NCBI RefSeq assembly: GCF_000327285.1
Contig: NZ_HE998569.1
Span: forward strand, 128,666-192,665
DNA from: Holdemania massiliensis AP2
Lineage (GTDB): Bacteria > Bacillota_I > Bacilli_A > Erysipelotrichales > Erysipelotrichaceae
Length of the DNA stretch: 64,000 nucleotides
Reading direction: 5' to 3'
Shown here: positions 54,415 through 61,868 of the stretch, in pieces
Layout: each line of letters starts with the position of its first letter
Numbering within the stretch: position 1 is the stretch's first letter
The notes under the pieces: generated by a model
Told to the model about the DNA's origin: nothing
The model's database searches: none
Seen by the model: the letters and a program-made list of their open reading frames with translations, nothing else
Translations under genes and position numbers: made by a program

Positions 54415-55059
54415 TTGGAAAAGAAAACGAAAATCACCGTCGTTGTGATGGTGTTGATTGCAGTGTTTGAAAATCTGATTTTAATTGATCATTTCCTGCG
54501 GTTGGATTTCTCCCAGCCGCAGCGAATTGAACGACATATCCTGCGCTGTTTATCCCGCCAGTATCATCGGGAGTTTGTGATTCAGCAAATTCACTGCGAT
54601 GCTGATTCCTGCGATGGCTATGCCGCGGAGGAAGCTTATCCGGATTATCTAATTTATTTCAGTTATCCGGACTTCTTTTATCGGGATTACTTCTTTGCCT
54701 ATAAGGGAACTTTAGGCAATGTCTATTCAGTACGCGTGGGACGTGTGTTCGACGCTGAGCTTAAGAAACAGGGGTGGCTTGCGATTGATCGGTCTTCTGT
54801 TAATCTGCAATGGGATCTATCTATATTGTCCATGTTGGAATCATTAGACCGAGATCCAACGATTGAGGAGCTGGGTGAAATCCCATTTACCGTTGTGATC
54901 CATACGTTGGATGGCAAAGAATTCCCGGCAGACCAGAAATTTCCCTGTATTGATCTGCGGATGGAAGGAAATCAGCAGGAAATCCTGGCGGCACAGCTGC
55001 GTGAGCAGTTCCCAGACTGGACGATTCAAATCGTGCAAAGCAGTGAGACTTTGGACTGA
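54415..55059 (+). CDS. membrane-anchored protein of unknown function
   Basis: A 214-residue protein with a single N-terminal membrane segment (TVVVMVLIAVFENLILIDHFL) and an exported domain rich in Tyr/Asp (SYPDFFYRDYFFAY). No family is recognised. The TTG start at 54415 follows GAAGGA. It lies 24 bases after the M56-LytM gene and is probably the last gene of that operon. It may help the sensor, but nothing in the sequence shows how. Confidence 0.72.
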   Translation: MEKKTKITVVVMVLIAVFENLILIDHFLRLDFSQPQRIERHILRCLSRQYHREFVIQQIHCDADSCDGYAAEEAYPDYLIYFSYPDFFYRDYFFAYKGTLGNVYSVRVGRVFDAELKKQGWLAIDRSSVNLQWDLSILSMLESLDRDPTIEELGEIPFTVVIHTLDGKEFPADQKFPCIDLRMEGNQQEILAAQLREQFPDWTIQIVQSSETLD

Positions 55060-55099
55060 AAGGCAGGGTTTCACAAATGGATATTTAAAGAAGGAAAAC

Positions 55100-55111
55100 T
55101 TTGAATTCAAA
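55100..55111 (+). promoter_or_regulatory. palindrome before the LysR gene
   Basis: Perfect palindrome TTTGAATTCAAA, built from the same TTCAAA/TTTGAA half-sites that recur before the downstream flavoprotein gene. Likely autoregulatory site. Confidence 0.55.
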
Positions 55112-55157
55112 AATCTTTCAAAATTGAGTATAGTAAAGATACTAAGAGGGAAAGATT

Positions 55158-56036
55158 ATGAATTTACAAGATTATCAGTCACTGATCGCCGTTGCGGAAG
55201 TCGGGAGTTTTTCTGCGGCGGCGAAAAAAATCTATGTCAGTCAGCCCAATATCTCTCATCACATTACTAATTTGGAAAAGGAACTGGGCGTCAAGCTGAT
55301 CGAACGAACAACGCCGATTGTCCTTACGCCCGCAGGGGAACGCTGCTTAGTTCTGGCGAAAGAAATCCTGGCGCTTTGCGACAAGATGAAAGAAGTAGCC
55401 AGAGATGAGAATCAGCTTGCCGGAAAAAAACTGCGGCTGGGTTATGTCAATATGCGGACACGGGAAATTTTGATGGAAGAAGTCAGAAAATTTGAAAAAG
55501 CCTATCCGGACGCTCAGGTTCAGTTCGCCTTCTATGATTATGCCTCTGCCATTGAAGCGCTGCGAAGCAGGCAGGCAGATCTGATTATTACCGGACAGCT
55601 GAGCATTACGGATCAGCCAGGAATTGAGAACCAATTAATCCAATCCGCAGGTTTGGTTGTGGTTGCACCCAAAAGGCATCCGCTGACCCTGCAGAAAGAA
55701 CTGAAATTTTCTGACTTGCGAGGGTATCCGCTGATCATCCGCAAACGTGAGCGTTATCCTCAGGAATACGACCAGATGATTGAGGAATGCCATAATCATC
55801 AGATTGCGGAGGCTGTCGTTCAGGAAGAAATGACGGCAGAAAACTATTTTGCGCAGATTGAGATGGGCAAAGTTTTGGGCATTGCCGGAGGCGGAATGCT
55901 TTTAAAATATTTTATGAAAGAACTGGTGGGGTTGCCATTAACGGACAGTCTGCCGCAGTATGGGGTTGTCCTAGCTTGGCGTCAGAATGATGACAATCCA
56001 GCGATTTCCAAATTTGTAAAACTGGCAGTGAAATAG
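55158..56036 (+). CDS. LysR-family transcriptional regulator
   Basis: A 292-residue LysR regulator with N-terminal winged helix NLQDYQSLIAVAEVGSFSAAAKKIYVSQPNISHHITNLE and a co-inducer domain. AGAGGGA precedes the ATG. The gene directly downstream encodes a surface FMN/FAD reductase on the same strand. Inverted TTCA/TGAA repeats stand before both genes, so it probably controls itself and that reductase in response to the reductase substrate (inference). Confidence 0.92.
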   Translation: MNLQDYQSLIAVAEVGSFSAAAKKIYVSQPNISHHITNLEKELGVKLIERTTPIVLTPAGERCLVLAKEILALCDKMKEVARDENQLAGKKLRLGYVNMRTREILMEEVRKFEKAYPDAQVQFAFYDYASAIEALRSRQADLIITGQLSITDQPGIENQLIQSAGLVVVAPKRHPLTLQKELKFSDLRGYPLIIRKRERYPQEYDQMIEECHNHQIAEAVVQEEMTAENYFAQIEMGKVLGIAGGGMLLKYFMKELVGLPLTDSLPQYGVVLAWRQNDDNPAISKFVKLAVK

Positions 56037-56041
56037 CGGTT

Positions 56042-56085
56042 ATTCAAAATTTGAATCAGAAATTACGATTATTCAATGTGTGAAT
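56042..56085 (+). promoter_or_regulatory. two inverted repeats before flavoprotein 56140
   Basis: ATTCAAA-A-TTTGAAT (56042-56056) and ATTCA-atgtg-TGAAT (56071-56085), with centres 29 bases apart. They share half-sites with the palindrome before the LysR gene and fit a LysR recognition plus activation site. Confidence 0.6.
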
Positions 56086-56139
56086 TAATGGACAAGGCGA
56101 TTTTCCGTTACACTGTTGGTCAGAGGAGGAAAGAAAACG

Positions 56140-57918
56140 ATGAAAAAACTTGTTTCATTTATTCTGGTTTCACTGTTGGCGGCGGCTTGCGTTACCGGCT
56201 GTTCGTCAGCCCCGGCTCCATCGGCAGCGCCAGAATCCAACACGGCTTACAAAGCTGGAACGTATACTTCAACACAGACGGGGATGGGCGGTCCGATTGA
56301 AGTTAAAACGACATTCAGCGATGCAGCGATCGAATCCATTGAGGTCGGCGATAACAACGAAACGTTGATGGTGGGAACCGAAGCAATCCGAATCCTATCG
56401 GAAAAGATCGTGGCCAATCAATCGTTGGGGGTGGATACCGTCAGCGGAGCTACCTATTCCAGCCTGGCTTTGATCAATGGGGTGAAGGACTGTGCCCAAC
56501 AGGCCAGTGCGGATATTGAAGCACTCCAGGCCGTTAAGGTAGAGGAAGAAACGTATGCAGACCAGACCCATGAGGCCGAAATTCTGATTGTCGGCGGCGG
56601 CTTGTCCGGAATTACCGCGGCATTGTCCGCGGCGCAGAACGGCGCACAGGTGATTCTGCTGGAACAAAAAGAATACCTTGGCGGCAACTCCGTTTTATCA
56701 ACAGGAGACTTCCTGCTGGGCGGAACATCGCTGCAGGCGGCGCAGGGAATTGAAGACAATGCCGACGATTTCTATCAATGGCAGATCGACGACAGCGAGG
56801 GTAAAAAAGATCCGAATCAATGCCGGATGATCGCTGACAACGGTCAGACGCTGATCGACTGGTTCGAAAGCATGGGCGTTCATTACAATACCGCAAAGAT
56901 TGACAAGACCGATGGTTCCGAGGTCGCCCGCGGTCATGCCGTTTCGCCGAATATCGCAACGGCGGTTTCCACTTTGATCGGCGCGATGGAAAAAGCCGGC
57001 GTTGATATCCGCTATCAAACCCGGATTGATACACTGCTGGTCGATGATAACGGTCGTGTCAAGGGTGTTTCAGGTACAGATGCTGAGGGAAATCGGGTAG
57101 AGTATACCGGTGAGAACATTGTATTGGCCAGCGGCGGCTGGGGTGACAACAATGAAATGATCGTCAAATACTGGGGCGAAGATTATGACGGTCTGGTTTA
57201 TGGCGGTTCCAAGGGCATGGATGGTGCGATGCTCAATGCCGCGCTTGAACTGGGCGCTGGTTTAATTGATATGGATGATAAGCATGTCGATGCTACGCTG
57301 GAAGTCAACAAACACATCACAGTGACGACCAACATTGTCAGAAACTGCGGCGGCATTCTGATCCGTCAGTCAACCGGACAGCGCTTTTGCGATGAACAGG
57401 CCAGTCACAGCGAGGTGGCATCGAAGGTGATGCATGAACTGGGTGATCCGTATTATTATGAAATTTTCGACAGTCATGCGGTCGATTATAATGAATCGGT
57501 TGCTTATAAGATCAACTCTTATGAGAATATGGGGCTGATGGAAGAATATGACTCGATTGAAGCGATGGCGAAGGCCTTGGAAGTGGATGAAGCGGTTCTG
57601 AAAGAAACCATTGATAAAGTCAATGCCACAGTCCGCGGTGAAACGGAAGATGAATTCGGCAGAGAACGTTTCTTCCAGGAACTGGAAGCTCCTTATTATG
57701 TCATGAAGGTTGCCAACGGCGTCGCCTGCACAACCGGCGGACTGCGGGTTAATGATTTGCTGCAGGTCGTCAAGGAGGACGGAACTCCGGTATCGGATAA
57801 TCTGTATGCCATCGGTGAAATTGCGGGTGGTTATCTGGTTAAGTATATCGGCGGAAGCTCCTTATCCCATTCAGCGATCGGCGGAATGGTGCTGGGCAAG
57901 CAGTTAGCGGCACAGTAA
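56140..57918 (+). CDS. lipoprotein FMN_bind/FAD reductase (fumarate/urocanate reductase-like)
   Basis: A 592-residue lipoprotein (lipobox CVTGC, Cys21). The FMN_bind domain (about 38-115) carries DTVSGATYSS from residue 99. The FAD_binding_2 domain starts with EILIVGGGLSGITAALSA and ends with AIGEIAGGYLVKYIGGSSLSHSAIGG. This is the third reductase of this architecture in the window. Its C-terminal substrate region differs from the other two. The ATG at 56140 follows GAGGAGG. It sits directly downstream of a LysR gene, so it is likely induced by its own substrate. Confidence 0.91.
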   Translation: MKKLVSFILVSLLAAACVTGCSSAPAPSAAPESNTAYKAGTYTSTQTGMGGPIEVKTTFSDAAIESIEVGDNNETLMVGTEAIRILSEKIVANQSLGVDTVSGATYSSLALINGVKDCAQQASADIEALQAVKVEEETYADQTHEAEILIVGGGLSGITAALSAAQNGAQVILLEQKEYLGGNSVLSTGDFLLGGTSLQAAQGIEDNADDFYQWQIDDSEGKKDPNQCRMIADNGQTLIDWFESMGVHYNTAKIDKTDGSEVARGHAVSPNIATAVSTLIGAMEKAGVDIRYQTRIDTLLVDDNGRVKGVSGTDAEGNRVEYTGENIVLASGGWGDNNEMIVKYWGEDYDGLVYGGSKGMDGAMLNAALELGAGLIDMDDKHVDATLEVNKHITVTTNIVRNCGGILIRQSTGQRFCDEQASHSEVASKVMHELGDPYYYEIFDSHAVDYNESVAYKINSYENMGLMEEYDSIEAMAKALEVDEAVLKETIDKVNATVRGETEDEFGRERFFQELEAPYYVMKVANGVACTTGGLRVNDLLQVVKEDGTPVSDNLYAIGEIAGGYLVKYIGGSSLSHSAIGGMVLGKQLAAQ

Positions 57919-57980
57919 TTCAGAGTTTCAAAGAAAACAGAAAACAGACAGTAATCCTAAAAAGATCAGTTTCTTGTCTT

Positions 57981-58017
57981 ACAGACAGCCTGAGCCGCTT
58001 GGGAGGACGGTCTGTTT
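57981..58017 (+). terminator. probable terminator after flavoprotein 56140
   Basis: ACAGAC / GTCTGT arms around a GC-rich loop, followed by T7. The stem is short. Confidence 0.55.
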
Positions 58018-58216
58018 TTTTGTTCATCGCTGTTTTGATTTTACCTAAATCGTGCAGTGAATCAAAAGAAGCGAAAGGGAACGATGAAGCTTTGTGTTTT
58101 TTCAAAGCTGTTTATTGCTCATCCAGGACTTCCTTGCTTCAAACTAAGCTCGGATAAGCAAGATTTAAGCTGATTTGAGGGAATAAACTGAATTTTAAAT
58201 TCTGAATAAAGAAGGC
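58018..58216. other. intergenic region before the blaI operon
   Basis: Together with the terminator this makes a gap of about 360 bases between genes. It contains no supported frame, and the blaI promoter starts at its right end. Confidence 0.5.
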
Positions 58217-58245
58217 TTGACAATTCGAGGCTACAATTGTAGACT
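58217..58245 (+). promoter_or_regulatory. promoter and BlaI box of the blaI-M56 operon
   Basis: -35 TTGACA (58217-58222) and -10 TAGACT (58240-58245), 17-base spacer. The perfect palindrome CTACAATTGTAG (58231-58242) contains the TACA..TGTA core of BlaI/MecI operators and overlaps the -10, so bound BlaI would repress. Confidence 0.85.
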
Positions 58246-58279
58246 TTAGGCAGATAGAGCTGGAAAGAGAGGAACAGGC

Positions 58280-58636
58280 ATGAGATTAACATCCGCGGAA
58301 TTTCGTTTTATGGATCTGTTGTGGGAAAGGGAGCCGGTCTCTTCCGGAGAGCTGGTCACGGTGTGTGATCAGAAGTTTGGCTGGAAGAAGTCGACAACGT
58401 ACACTTTCATCAAAAGGCTTCAGGATAAAGGCGTCATCGCCAATGAAAAATCCATCGTCCGTGCCCTGTACAAACGGGACGAATGTGAAAGGGAGGAAAG
58501 CAGCGAAGTCGTAGACCAGGTGTTCAAAGGTTCTTTGCCGCAGTTTGTCACCGCTTTTTTGCAGGATCGCAAGTTGTCTGAAAAAGAAATCGACGAATTG
58601 AAAGACTTGTTGGATCGTCAGAAAAAGAAAAAATGA
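58280..58636 (+). CDS. blaI: BlaI/MecI-family transcriptional repressor
   Basis: A 118-residue repressor of usual family length. The winged helix is SAEFRFMDLLWEREPVSSGELVTVCDQKFGWKKSTTYTFIKRLQDKGVI, followed by the dimerisation helices FVTAFLQDRKLSEKEIDELKDLLD. BlaI/MecI proteins bind TACAnnTGTA operators and are inactivated by cleavage when the M56 partner is triggered. Its stop overlaps the start of the M56 gene (ATGA). No beta-lactamase gene is in the operon. Confidence 0.93.
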   Translation: MRLTSAEFRFMDLLWEREPVSSGELVTVCDQKFGWKKSTTYTFIKRLQDKGVIANEKSIVRALYKRDECEREESSEVVDQVFKGSLPQFVTAFLQDRKLSEKEIDELKDLLDRQKKKK

Positions 58637-61404
58637 GGACACTGACAACGCTTTTTCAGACAATTTTAAATATGAGTGTGGCTGCCAGTATCGTCGCTGC
58701 AGCCATCATGGTCGTGCGGCTGCCGCTAAAGAAGGCCCCGAAAATTTTTTCTTATGCCCTGTGGGGATTCGTTTTAATCCGTCTGGTCATGCCGTTTTCC
58801 TTTACCAGCCGGGTCAGCGTTTTGTCTGTAGCCAGTCCTGAGGTTTCAGAAGGCCGCGTGCAGTTTGTTGTTCCTTCTGGGAATCAGGCACAGAATTCGA
58901 TTCCGGGACCGATTATACATACTGGGGAAACGGCCGTGAATCCATCCGGATTTCAGACAAACGGCAGCGCTGCCAGTCAGAATAGCAATGCGCAGTCTGG
59001 AATGACGGTGGGGGCCCATAATTCAGCATCAGGCAATGCCTCTGAACCACTGGATGAGTTAAGCGGCGGTGAAGCGCTGATTTCTCCGTTAACGCCAATT
59101 TCTCCGCTTCTGCAGCTGGCCAGCGTGATCTGGGGCGTGGGCATGATCGGCTATGCCGGACTGCTGATCATCAACAGTTTAACTCTGCGTCACCGACTGC
59201 GTTATGCCATGCGTGTGAAACAGAATATTTATGAGTGCGAGGCGATCACTTCGCCGTTTATCTATGGCTTATTCCATCCAAAAATTTATCTGCCGATGGA
59301 TTTGGACGTCCGGCAGCGAAAATATGTATTAACGCATGAGCGGATTCATCTGCGGCGGTATGATTATGTATTTAAGATGATTGGTTCGCTGGTCTTGATG
59401 TTCCATTGGTTTAATCCGATCCTGTGGTATTCCTACATCCTGATGAGCAAGGATATGGAAATGGCCTGCGATGAAGCCGTCGTGCGCCGTTTAGGTCAAA
59501 ACGGACGAATTAATTACGGCATGACGCTGCTGCAGTTCGCTTCACGGCCAACGATCACGGCGCTGTCCTTCAGCGAAAGCAACACGAAGCTGCGGATCAA
59601 AAACATCCTGAATTATAAAAAACCGACGTTTTGGGTGCTGGCTGCCGGAATCGCAGCATGCCTGCTTTTAGCGGTGCCGCTGCTCAGCAATCCGGCTTTT
59701 GGCAAGGATCAGCGGCAGATCAATGAACTGCTGAATCAAGCGGCAGAAGCGCAGATTGCCAGTGTGGATATGGTCGTCAATCTGAATGAACCGTACAATC
59801 AATATCAATGGTCGATCATCCCGATGATTGATCAGAATTTAGTCATTGTGAGCGGGGAGCAGAATCTGCAGCGCAGAGTGGCCATCGCTTATGATTTAAG
59901 CAAGGCGGAGGTTATCGCCGCCGACTTGAAAGTGTCCGGCTGGAAAGCCGAACAATGTGCTGATCTGGCTGATCTGCTTTATCAGCTCTATGTGGATAAC
60001 TATGTGATTTCCGAGGCTTTCAATAACGTCAATCTGGCGTTGGGAGATCATCTGACTTTAATTGATTACTGTACGGTATTTGAATCACTGGGACCGATAC
60101 GGTTAAGCTACGGTTCTAATTCAGATCAGTTGGTGATTGAATTTACAAAGGTTGGTCAGACAGAAGGCGGTCAGTTTGTTTATGATAAGAATTTAGATCG
60201 GTTATTTGTAAACACATCAGCGAATCAGCTGAATTTACCGGAAGACTTCCGGAAAGAATTTGCAGCGATGGTACGGCTTTATGACGAACAGAAAGTTGTT
60301 CAGAATTCAACCTGCGCGGTATTGGAAGACGGCCGATTCAGTTGTCCAGGTTACTTTACTTCACTTCCGCAAGAGGCATCCAGCGTCGCTCCGTTATTGG
60401 CTTGGAAGCAGGACTATGACATCAGTGAAGATTATGATGTGATCGGATGGGATCTGACAGACAATGAAACTGCAGACCGCACACGAATTCCGGTGCTTGC
60501 GATTGCGCCGGGAAGAATAAGCGAAGTGGGAGAAGATGAACAGGGCCGCCGATATATTCGAATGGATCATCCGGAGCTGGGGATCAGCACCTTCTACGGC
60601 GGCCTGAATGACAAAGTTTACCGCATTGCTGAAGAAGAAATCGGGTATTATGGTCAATTATTAGGTTATCTGTCAACGGAAGACTTACCGGAAGATCAGC
60701 GTCCGGCCCTGCATTTTGCGGTGCTGTCCGAGGGTCAAACGGTCAACGAACTGACGCCTTATCTGCAATATGCGATGGCGTCAGAAATTCGGATGAACGT
60801 TTTTGAAATCCAGGATTATACATTTGAGATCAATGAAGAGAAACTGGCCCAGATTGATAGGCTTGTGGCTGAGTCCAATGCGTATGCTGAATACAACAGC
60901 CGTATGCCGCTTGTCGATCGTTCCTATGCTCAGCAGTCAGGCGTTTCCATTACGGCGCAGCCTACCGATTTCCCAACGTTAAATATTACGCAGGAGTTAG
61001 GAACAAATAAACTTTACATTGACCGCGATTATCGTATTGATGAAATTTATCGGAATGTAATTCCTGGAGTTGAGGGAAACTTTGTGATTACGGTAAACCT
61101 TGACCGCAGTCCGACATTGGGCGAACACACTTCCTATGAATGCAATGCTTATTTTCCAGAACTCTCTGTTTGGCTGAATACCACATATAATCCACAGACT
61201 CAGCAATATTCAACAGTGGATATGAATATTGAGGATGAGGCCTTGATCGAAGCCACCTATGCGATGTTTGATGAGCTCAACGGCCGCATCCGCAGAACCG
61301 ATGAGCGGGCTTTGGATCTGGCAGCTCAGATCATTCAGGTGATTACCGATGAGCAGCCAGCGGAATTTAATCTGGAACCTTTAGCTTCCATGTTTGCGGA
61401 ATAG
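58633..61404 (+). CDS. BlaR1/MecR1-like M56 membrane protease with degenerate LytM sensor domain
   Basis: A 923-residue partner of the BlaI repressor. Membrane helices at about 15-60 are followed by a long Ser/Asn/Gly-rich exported loop, further helices and the M56 site HERIH (235-239), with Glu276 in EMACD. A helix lies near 335-355. The exported part holds a LytM-like domain at about 595-705: IGWDL, AIAPGRISEVG, DHPELGISTFYGGL and ALHF with His694. The first zinc His is Val and the first His of HxH is Ala, so the hydrolase site is lost. The final domain (ITAQPTDFPTLNI) matches that of the 51.9-kb protein. It replaces the penicillin-binding sensor of classical BlaR1. A wall-derived ligand is inferred. 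Confidence 0.88.
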   Translation: MRTLTTLFQTILNMSVAASIVAAAIMVVRLPLKKAPKIFSYALWGFVLIRLVMPFSFTSRVSVLSVASPEVSEGRVQFVVPSGNQAQNSIPGPIIHTGETAVNPSGFQTNGSAASQNSNAQSGMTVGAHNSASGNASEPLDELSGGEALISPLTPISPLLQLASVIWGVGMIGYAGLLIINSLTLRHRLRYAMRVKQNIYECEAITSPFIYGLFHPKIYLPMDLDVRQRKYVLTHERIHLRRYDYVFKMIGSLVLMFHWFNPILWYSYILMSKDMEMACDEAVVRRLGQNGRINYGMTLLQFASRPTITALSFSESNTKLRIKNILNYKKPTFWVLAAGIAACLLLAVPLLSNPAFGKDQRQINELLNQAAEAQIASVDMVVNLNEPYNQYQWSIIPMIDQNLVIVSGEQNLQRRVAIAYDLSKAEVIAADLKVSGWKAEQCADLADLLYQLYVDNYVISEAFNNVNLALGDHLTLIDYCTVFESLGPIRLSYGSNSDQLVIEFTKVGQTEGGQFVYDKNLDRLFVNTSANQLNLPEDFRKEFAAMVRLYDEQKVVQNSTCAVLEDGRFSCPGYFTSLPQEASSVAPLLAWKQDYDISEDYDVIGWDLTDNETADRTRIPVLAIAPGRISEVGEDEQGRRYIRMDHPELGISTFYGGLNDKVYRIAEEEIGYYGQLLGYLSTEDLPEDQRPALHFAVLSEGQTVNELTPYLQYAMASEIRMNVFEIQDYTFEINEEKLAQIDRLVAESNAYAEYNSRMPLVDRSYAQQSGVSITAQPTDFPTLNITQELGTNKLYIDRDYRIDEIYRNVIPGVEGNFVITVNLDRSPTLGEHTSYECNAYFPELSVWLNTTYNPQTQQYSTVDMNIEDEALIEATYAMFDELNGRIRRTDERALDLAAQIIQVITDEQPAEFNLEPLASMFAE

Positions 61405-61830
61405 ATAAAATGGTATAAAGAAGGAGTTTCTTACTTCTTGGTGTAGCGTATTCTCGTATTGCTCAAAAAAGCTATTTTGGGATTGAAATTTGAAACAGAA
61501 TGAATAGATTCAAGGTGTAGGGTTGCTGTGAAGCTGCCCGTCAGACGCTATTTCCTTATAAAAGGAAAGCGGAGGAGAGAGAAGTGCTGTGGTTCTTTGC
61601 AGAATAGGACAGCACTTTTTCTTTGATTTTGCTGCTCTTAAATAAAAAGAAGCTGGAAGAACGAATCAAGAATGCCTGTTCTTCCTATTAGGGATCTTGC
61701 GGTTTATTCAGAACGGATCAAGGACTATCATTTCATAACTATAAGCAGGATTTATAGATAACTAATTATAACTTATTTATTACAAATGATTATTGGACAA
61801 GATGAGAAAAAAGCAGTACCATTTCTTATG
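61405..61830. other. intergenic region between the blaI operon and the EEP lipoprotein gene
   Basis: No supported gene. It holds the terminator at 61582 and an AT-rich stretch (61740-61800) likely to contain the next promoter. The cre-like site follows at 61831. Confidence 0.5.
61582..61623 (+). terminator. terminator after the blaI-M56 operon
   Basis: Perfect stem AAGTGCTGT / ACAGCACTT followed by T's, about 180 bases after the stop. Confidence 0.85.
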
Positions 61831-61844
61831 TGGAAGCGCTATCA
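61831..61844 (+). promoter_or_regulatory. cre-like CcpA site
   Basis: TGGAAGCGCTATCA matches the catabolite-responsive-element consensus TGWAANCGNTNWCA with one mismatch. It lies 25 bases before the start codon, where bound CcpA would block transcription. Confidence 0.65.
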
Positions 61845-61868
61845 AGCGCAAAACAAGGAGAAAGAAAC

